Positions 13,730 through 17,276 of a stretch of 17,276 nt of DNA are shown piece by piece. Location: the NCBI GenBank assembly GCA_964355085.1, contig CAYHBW010000019.1, forward strand, positions 1 through 17,276, in the 5' to 3' direction. The notes below the pieces were generated by a model that was not told the origin of the DNA, ran no database searches, and saw nothing but the letters and a program-made list of their open reading frames with translations. Position numbers and translations under genes: made by a program. Within the stretch, counting starts at the first letter, position 1; every line of letters starts with the position of its first letter. This DNA comes from REEB48 sp964355085 (GTDB lineage: Bacteria; Patescibacteriota; Minisyncoccia; UBA6257; 02-FULL-45-10c).

Positions 13730-13758
13730 TTAAAATATCCCTTATCGGGATATTTTAA
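13730..13758 (+). terminator. Terminator after tRNA-Phe
   Basis: TTAAAATATCCC (13730-13741) with its exact reverse complement at 13747-13758, loop TTATC. The stem ends in a short T-run only, so termination strength is uncertain. Confidence 0.6.
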
Positions 13759-13843
13759 TTTACACCGGTTGAATTAGGTAAATAATCAGTCATAGGAATT
13801 GTATATCTGCATACAGCCGAATGATTCAAGATTCGAATATTAA

Positions 13844-13872
13844 TTGACGTATTTCTGGTCATAATCTACTAT
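13844..13872 (+). promoter_or_regulatory. sppA promoter
   Basis: -35 TTGACG (13844-13849), 17-base spacer, -10 TACTAT (13867-13872). TATAAA at 13870-13875 is an alternative -10. The leader to the first ATG would be about 10 bases. Confidence 0.6.
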
Positions 13873-13888
13873 AAAATGGTACTTTGAA

Positions 13889-14911
13889 ATGCCAGAACGG
13901 GTGCGCGAAATGGAAGATCAGGAATCCGATCAGAAAAAAAGCAATCGGCTTTATATCTATATCGGAGTGGCATTTTTTGCGGCCATCTCCTTTTTCTCTT
14001 TTTCAAATTATATGGATGGCAATGGGCAGAATCAGGACATCAGTAAAGTCCTGCCTTCTGACATGAAGGTCCAGATGCAGTCGATAACGAAATCGTCGTC
14101 CCTGGAAAAAATCGCGGTGATCACCGTATCCGGCGTCATCGGGACTCCGGGACTCAAGGAAAAAGTCATCACCGAACTCCGATCCGCTTCCCAGAACACG
14201 GAAGTCAAGGCGGTCATTCTCCGAGTCGAAAGTCCCGGCGGAAGCGTTCATGAAACAGCGCTTATCTACCGGGAAGTCCTCAAATTCAAAGAATCCAAGA
14301 AACCTCTCGTCGCTTTTTTCAACGGAATCGCGGCTTCCGGCGGATACTATATCTCAACCCCGGCCGACAAGATCATGGCCACTCCGGAAACCATCACCGG
14401 AAGCATCGGCGTCATCGTCCAATTTTCTAATTATACCGGACTGATGTCCAAGCTTGGACTGAAAATGCACACCATAAAGTCCGGCGCGCAGAAAGACATG
14501 CTTTCTCCGTATCGGGACCTGGATCCAGAAGGAGAAAAAATTCTGCAGGACTGGGTCGATGAAAGCTACGGAGAATTCGTGCGCGTCGTGAGCGCCGGAA
14601 GAAAAATGAATGAAAAGACCGTCCGACAGCTCGCCGACGGACGGATTTACAGCGCCCGGCAGGCCGCCAAAAACAAGCTGATCGACTCGACCGGATATTT
14701 CGAAGACGCGGTCGCTCTTGCGAAAGAGCTGGCTAAATCTCCGGACGCCTCGGTCGTGGAAATGAACGCCGTCGATACGAGTATGAGACCTCTGCTTGGT
14801 AATTTCAAAGCGGTATTCCGGACGAAGAAAAATCCCCTGGAAAAAATCCTGTTCCCATCCGGCATCGGTTATATCGCTCCGGGGTTCGCGGATAGGTATC
14901 CTGAACAATAA
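13889..14911 (+). CDS. sppA: Signal peptide peptidase SppA, S49 family
   Basis: 340 residues. Membrane-bound serine protease with a Ser/Lys dyad that degrades signal peptides left in the membrane and aids envelope stress tolerance. One membrane anchor lies at about residues 21-39 (LYIYIGVAFFAAISFFSFSN). The ClpP-like fold follows: IAVITVSGVIG, LRVESPGGSVHETALIYREV, then the nucleophile in GIAASGGYY (S150) and the general base in TIKSGAQKDMLSP (K202). The 52-residue Ser-Lys spacing equals that of B. subtilis SppA (S147, K199), making this the short single-domain form, which assembles as a ring of identical subunits. The ATG at 13889 has no Shine-Dalgarno; ATG 13910 is an alternative that only shortens the cytosolic tail. 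Single gene with a strong terminator. Confidence 0.95.
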   Translation: MPERVREMEDQESDQKKSNRLYIYIGVAFFAAISFFSFSNYMDGNGQNQDISKVLPSDMKVQMQSITKSSSLEKIAVITVSGVIGTPGLKEKVITELRSASQNTEVKAVILRVESPGGSVHETALIYREVLKFKESKKPLVAFFNGIAASGGYYISTPADKIMATPETITGSIGVIVQFSNYTGLMSKLGLKMHTIKSGAQKDMLSPYRDLDPEGEKILQDWVDESYGEFVRVVSAGRKMNEKTVRQLADGRIYSARQAAKNKLIDSTGYFEDAVALAKELAKSPDASVVEMNAVDTSMRPLLGNFKAVFRTKKNPLEKILFPSGIGYIAPGFADRYPEQ

Positions 14912-14933
14912 AACGCCTGACGGCGTTTTTTTA
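14911..14933 (+). terminator. sppA terminator
   Basis: AAACGCC (14911-14917), loop TGAC, GGCGTTT (14922-14928), then further T. It starts at the last base of the sppA stop codon. Confidence 0.85.
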
Positions 14934-14939
14934 TCGGCA

Positions 14940-14967
14940 TTGAAAAAATAAACGCTTCATATATAAT
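14940..14967 (+). promoter_or_regulatory. tRNA-Gly promoter
   Basis: TTGAAA (14940-14945), 16-base spacer, TATAAT (14962-14967), 13 bases upstream of the tRNA. Confidence 0.65.
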
Positions 14968-14980
14968 CTTATTTATCCAA

Positions 14981-15051
14981 GCGGGTATCGTATAATGGCA
15001 ATACAATAGGTTTCCAACCTGTGGACGGGGGTCCGATTCCCCCTACCCGCT
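14981..15051 (+). tRNA. tRNA-Gly (UCC anticodon)
   Basis: Acceptor GCGGGTA/TACCCGC, short D-arm GTAT-AATGGCA-ATAC, anticodon loop TTTCCAA (anticodon TCC), T-arm GGGGG-TCCGATT-CCCCC, discriminator U as expected for tRNA-Gly. CCA is not encoded. Confidence 0.95.
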
Positions 15052-15067
15052 CATAAATAAAGTCTTC

Positions 15068-15097
15068 TTGATTACTCTACTGATTTGGATTTATAAT
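15068..15097 (+). promoter_or_regulatory. Promoter of the 15107-15700 gene, leaderless arrangement
   Basis: TTGATT (15068-15073), 18-base spacer, TATAAT (15092-15097); the ATG at 15107 is 9 bases beyond the -10. Confidence 0.65.
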
Positions 15098-15106
15098 TCC
15101 TATAAC

Positions 15107-15700
15107 ATGAATCTGAAGAATAGGACCAAAAACATACTGGCGATTCTCGCCATCGGAACCGCAATCTGGCTGGCCGGATATGTTCTGGTCGGAAAAACTT
15201 TTGTCCCGCAAAGCTTCAAGGACGCCCGCATCCGCGCAACAAGCGTAGCCGCAGAACTTGTCACCCTGCTGAACGACTCGAATGAAAATCTCGATCAAAT
15301 AGCGGAGCTGGACAAGAAATATCAGTTCAATCTCGCCTCGGAAATGGTTGAGCAGGAAATACAGAGATCCTCGGGGATAACAATGAAAGCAGTCGAGTTG
15401 AGTAATGAATTTTCGATAATGGCGGAATCGCTTGGCGCAGTGACCCCGATCAAAGCCAGAAATATGGCGGACAGCGCAATCAAGGAAGAATTGAAGCTTA
15501 TTTCAAAAATAATCGAATACAGCTCATCGATGAAAGCGCTTCTGGAAAATCTGAACTATAAATTTTCCGGAGATATAAGATACGATTCCGGAGAAGCCCA
15601 GGAGATAATCTCGGTGATGAATTCATCCGCAAAAGAAGTCAACGACCTCAATGCTTCATATAACCGGAAAATGGAGGAGTTCGACGGACTGACGAAATAA
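15107..15700 (+). CDS. Membrane-anchored helical protein of unknown function
   Basis: 197 residues. A short basic tail (NLKNRTK) is followed by one membrane segment (about 8-28, NILAILAIGTAIWLAGYVLV). The rest is hydrophilic and mostly helical (SVAAELVTLLNDSNENLDQI, EELKLISKIIEYSSSMKALL, EIISVMNSSAKEVNDLNASY), probably a coiled-coil or helical bundle outside the membrane. No family is recognised. The frame is open upstream to a TTG at 15068, but that codon is part of the -35, so ATG 15107 is the start. There is no Shine-Dalgarno and the -10 ends 9 bases before the ATG, so the mRNA is probably leaderless. It ends at a terminator shared with the convergent gene. Confidence 0.75.
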   Translation: MNLKNRTKNILAILAIGTAIWLAGYVLVGKTFVPQSFKDARIRATSVAAELVTLLNDSNENLDQIAELDKKYQFNLASEMVEQEIQRSSGITMKAVELSNEFSIMAESLGAVTPIKARNMADSAIKEELKLISKIIEYSSSMKALLENLNYKFSGDIRYDSGEAQEIISVMNSSAKEVNDLNASYNRKMEEFDGLTK

Positions 15701-15724
15701 AAACCGCCTGATGGCGGTTTTTCA
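15697..15724. terminator. Bidirectional terminator between convergent genes
   Basis: AAAACCGCC and GGCGGTTTT around TGAT at about 15700-15721, with A/T runs on both sides; it serves both the plus-strand gene ending at 15700 and the minus-strand gene ending at 15722. Confidence 0.85.
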
Positions 15725-15961
15725 ATCTAATCCCTTGATTCCCTTCACGATTTTCTCAAAGGCCCTCTCCTGTTCAACTTCCGGGTCGATCGTTTTTGAA
15801 TTCCTGATATCCCCCATCTTCATACCGGAAAATTTATCCGAAAGCACATCCAGGGGGTCGCGCATGGCATCTTTCTGACTTCCGTCCAAAGGAACTTTCG
15901 GATCCGGCTGCCGGATCTTTTCGCGAAATTTCTTATTCTTTTTTCGAGGTTCCCTTCCCAT
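15722..15961 (-). CDS. Small hypothetical protein
   Basis: 79 residues, very hydrophilic. The N-terminus is strongly basic (GREPRKKNKKFREKIR), followed by a Pro/Asp-rich middle and an acidic-basic helix at the end (EQERAFEKIVKGIKGL). No Cys, no membrane segment. It could be disordered or nucleic-acid-associated, but nothing decides this. GGGG lies 6 bases before the ATG. The promoter TTGTAA-17-TATATT is at 16027-15999. No family is recognised. Confidence 0.6.
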   Translation of the reverse strand: MGREPRKKNKKFREKIRQPDPKVPLDGSQKDAMRDPLDVLSDKFSGMKMGDIRNSKTIDPEVEQERAFEKIVKGIKGLD

Positions 15962-15998
15962 AGATTCCCCGTCAAAAACAATCCTACTGATTACTTTA

Positions 15999-16027
15999 AA
16001 TATACTTCCGGCCGGTTATTTTTACAA
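15999..16027 (-). promoter_or_regulatory. Promoter of the 15722-15961 gene
   Basis: Minus-strand -35 TTGTAA (16027-16022), 17-base spacer containing CCGGCCGG, -10 TATATT (16004-15999). Confidence 0.55.
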
Positions 16028-16030
16028 GCA

Positions 16031-16067
16031 TAAAAATACCCCGCCTTGAGCATAGCTCGCAGCGGGG
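16031..16067 (-). terminator. Terminator of the two-gene unit at 16105-16664
   Basis: Outer stem CCCCGC/GCGGGG (16039-16044, 16062-16067) and inner stem GAGC/GCTC (16048-16051, 16055-16058), followed on the minus strand by TATTTTTA. Confidence 0.8.
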
Positions 16068-16104
16068 TTGGTCGGCTTATAGTCACCGACGGACTCTCTC
16101 CTTT

Positions 16105-16350
16105 TTAATTGCATTCGACGACACAGTCGCCGCTCACATACTTGTACTTCGTGTCAGCCTCTTCGATTTGGAACGATCCTCCTCTTAAGGCAGCGGGGCG
16201 GCTGATTGAATATCCGTCGAAGATGACTACTCCACCGGACCAGCACTTGACCCTCCAGGTCTTCACCGGCTTCTCCGGCTTCTCCGAATAATCGGAGCAG
16301 CCAGTAGTATTGGCAGTGGCCACTAACAGCAACAGCAATAACATTTTCAT
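16105..16350 (-). CDS. Small secreted lipoprotein
   Basis: 81 residues. The signal peptide MKMLLLLLLVATANTTGC ends in a probable lipobox (T-T-G-C, Cys 18), so after lipidation the protein would sit on the outer face of the membrane. The mature part starts with a Glu/Pro/Lys linker (EKPEKPVKTW) and then a small beta-rich domain: WRVKCWSGGVVIFDGYSISR and YKYVSGDCVVECN. The W-x-V-x-C-x-S-G-G...SGDCV pattern resembles, from memory, short uncharacterised proteins found in many bacteria and phages. AAAAAGGAGAGAG lies 3 bases before the ATG region, a very strong ribosome binding site almost identical to that of the gene upstream. It is the second gene of the unit that starts at the promoter near 17193. 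Confidence 0.75.
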   Translation of the reverse strand: MKMLLLLLLVATANTTGCSDYSEKPEKPVKTWRVKCWSGGVVIFDGYSISRPAALRGGSFQIEEADTKYKYVSGDCVVECN

Positions 16351-16376
16351 GTTCTCTCTCCTTTTTGAAGGTCAGC

Positions 16377-16664
16377 TTACGCCAAGCGCGTGTTGCGCGT
16401 GAGCGTCTTAGAACCGTAATGCTCGGAATCGCGCCGCTTGAGCGCGTAATCGAGCGGGTCCATGCAGGACTGCAACTGGCTCTCGGAAAGGGCGGCCGGC
16501 AAGGCGTGCTCCGTTCCGACCTCCTCGTCCGAGACGAAACCCTCCGACAGGAGCGCCTCGTCCGACTTCTTCTCATCCTCGACTCCCATTTTCAGGGACA
16601 TGCCGGGATCGAGCACGAGACCGCACAGCACCTTATCCTCGTAAGACATGCGAAGCTTGGTCAT
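16377..16664 (-). CDS. Small acidic hypothetical protein
   Basis: 95 residues, not recognised. The sequence begins MTKLRMSYEDKVLCGLVLDP and has an acidic middle (VEDEKKSDEALLSEGFVSDE) and a basic end. Only two Cys, no signal peptide or membrane segment. AAGGAGAGA stands 6 bases before the ATG, so the start is firm. It is the first gene after a roughly 515-base structured leader driven by a perfect consensus promoter, and the lipoprotein gene follows 26 bp downstream. Overlapping frames on either strand (16154-16576, 16365-16670) lack ribosome binding sites. Base composition is GC-richer than most of the window. Confidence 0.7.
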   Translation of the reverse strand: MTKLRMSYEDKVLCGLVLDPGMSLKMGVEDEKKSDEALLSEGFVSDEEVGTEHALPAALSESQLQSCMDPLDYALKRRDSEHYGSKTLTRNTRLA

Positions 16665-16697
16665 AGTTAGTCTCTCCTTGGAATCAAGATACCGACT

Positions 16698-16731
16698 AAA
16701 TCGTGCCGGCGTTCGCTTTCGCTATGCGCCG
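16698..16731. repeat. Direct repeat copy 1 (34 bp), hairpin-forming
   Basis: Identical over 34 bp to 16793-16826. As minus-strand RNA it folds as CGGCG/CGCCG around CAUA-GC-GAAA-GC-GAA, giving a GNRA tetraloop above an internal loop. Confidence 0.8.
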
Positions 16732-16792
16732 ACAGTTTCAGTACGACAGTCGCGTTCGTCAACTCATATTTTACGCCTTAATGATTTAAGGC

Positions 16793-16826
16793 AAATCGTG
16801 CCGGCGTTCGCTTTCGCTATGCGCCG
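16793..16826. repeat. Direct repeat copy 2 (34 bp), hairpin-forming
   Basis: Exact copy of 16698-16731, offset by 95 bp, with one extra closing base pair (CCGGCG/CGCCGG). On the plus strand it is followed by CTTTTTT and would also look like an intrinsic terminator. Confidence 0.8.
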
Positions 16827-16932
16827 GACTTTTTTAATATCCACAACCGTCACTAAGGTCCGTTCACGATGCCTCCCGATGTCCTGCGCTGATTCAAGAG
16901 AGTTCAGCGGCAAGATCATCATTTGCGCGACC

Positions 16933-16976
16933 CCCCTCCCCACCCGACCACTTAGGCCGGCTTTCCAGGGGAGGGG
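16933..16976 (-). other. Strong two-part RNA hairpin in the leader
   Basis: Outer stem CCCCTCCCC/GGGGAGGGG (16933-16941 with 16968-16976, nine pairs) and inner stem CCGGCC/GGTCGG (16944-16949 with 16955-16960, one G-U) around loop TAAGT. Confidence 0.65.
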
Positions 16977-17187
16977 TATCGCATCAACTTTATGGCGGCA
17001 CGTCTGGAGTACTTCATGGAGTCCCCCTTGGCATGAACCGCATGACACTTCTCGACGCGGACAGGCCTAGTTGGACGCACTTACGCTCCCGGGCTCGGCC
17101 CCCTCATACGATTTACAGGCCAATAACCTAGGGAGATCTGTTTAGTTTTCAAGTTTACGACCACCCCTATTTCAGGATGTTAAATAT

Positions 17188-17216
17188 ATTATAGCATACT
17201 ACTAACTAAATGTCAA
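17188..17216 (-). promoter_or_regulatory. Perfect consensus sigma-70 promoter
   Basis: Minus-strand TTGACA (17216-17211), exactly 17 bases, TATAAT (17193-17188), with an extended -10 TGC. This is the strongest promoter in the window and drives the leader and the two genes at 16664-16105. The remaining 60 bases to the window end hold no visible gene. Confidence 0.85.
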
Positions 17217-17276
17217 TAGAACGTAATGGTTCAATAGCTTGGAATACCCCAGACTATGTATATGTCATATTCCAAT

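Larger units (their letters stand above)
16665..17181 (-). ncRNA. Long structured leader or non-coding RNA
   Basis: About 515 nt between a perfect promoter (17216-17188) and the ATG at 16664. It contains a strong extended hairpin (16933-16976), a duplicated hairpin (16698-16731 and 16793-16826) with a GC-GAAA-GC tip, and a perfect GCCTTAA/TTAAGGC hairpin (16775-16792). I do not recognise tmRNA, RNase P RNA, SRP RNA, rRNA, a group II intron or a known riboswitch. A GTG-started 94-codon frame crosses part of it (17048-16764) but lacks a ribosome binding site. It may be a regulatory leader of the two downstream genes or an independent RNA processed from the same transcript. Confidence 0.5.

Noticed and set aside
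14354..14908. 184-codon frame antisense to sppA
   Set aside because: Shadow of sppA; the catalytic Ser and Lys motifs are in the plus frame.
15991..16086. 31-codon GTG frame after the third AAAAAGGAGAGAG site
   Set aside because: It runs through the terminator and the next promoter; the ribosome binding site is noted but the frame is probably not a gene.
16698..16826. CRISPR array
   Set aside because: Only two copies with a 61-bp gap, hairpin-like sequence and no cas genes.
16983..17032. Small frame starting MKYSRRAAIKLMRYPS on the minus strand with GGGGG upstream
   Set aside because: Only about 21 codons and lies in the structured leader; could be a leader peptide but nothing beyond the G-run supports it.
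16764..17048. 94-codon GTG-started frame on the minus strand inside the leader
   Set aside because: No ribosome binding site, odd composition and it crosses strong RNA hairpins and one repeat copy. The natural-looking end (DIKKVRRIAKANAGT) comes from the hairpin repeat sequence; kept only as an alternative to the RNA interpretation.
16648..17070. 140-codon plus-strand frame
   Set aside because: Antisense to the leader RNA, no promoter or ribosome binding site, and shadow-like composition.

Overview
The window looks like a chromosomal segment of a Patescibacteria (Candidate Phyla Radiation) bacterium. The sequence shows compact, mostly single-gene transcription units, several genes with a -10 box a few bases from the ATG and no Shine-Dalgarno (leaderless), tRNA genes without encoded CCA, a self-splicing intron inside a tRNA, a short RecO, and many small proteins I cannot place in a family. 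TGA serves as a normal stop (gene at 5021-5572), so this is not a Gracilibacteria/SR1-type code. The assignment is inference from style and gene content; no taxonomic marker is present.

Layout, left to right. 1-225: 5' part of an unknown gene on the minus strand, cut by the window edge, with its own promoter and a structured leader. 226-1079: a TrpR/YerC-type regulator bracketed by perfect or near-perfect palindromes built on GGTCTCTTA/TAAGAGACC, probably its operators. 1080-4928 (minus): glycyl-tRNA synthetase, a membrane-anchored multi-domain surface protein and RecO; a palindromic repeat lies upstream of the synthetase and a 145-bp inverted-repeat element separates recO from the surface gene. 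5021-7246 (minus): a secreted protein and a Zn/Mn-type ABC importer (permease and ATPase, no binding protein in view). 7300-7875 (plus): a DedA-family membrane protein.

7900-10452: four unknown minus-strand genes, each largely with its own promoter and terminator. Then tRNA-Lys(CUU) on minus and recG on plus. 12964-13758 is the most interesting spot: a free-standing HNH endonuclease gene lies next to a tRNA-Phe(GAA) interrupted after U33 by a 218-nt group I intron with recognisable P1, P2, P4, P6, P7 and P10. Next come sppA, tRNA-Gly(UCC), a membrane-anchored coiled-coil-like protein and a small unknown gene.

16105-17217 (minus) is a separate-looking unit: a perfect consensus promoter (TTGACA, 17 bp, TATAAT), about 515 nt of strongly structured, GC-rich RNA with a duplicated GNRA-capped hairpin, then two small genes with near-identical strong ribosome binding sites (an acidic unknown protein and a lipoprotein) and a terminator. 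The long leader or non-coding RNA is the best candidate for something undescribed; the tRNA intron with its HNH neighbour and the palindrome-flanked TrpR-like regulator come next.
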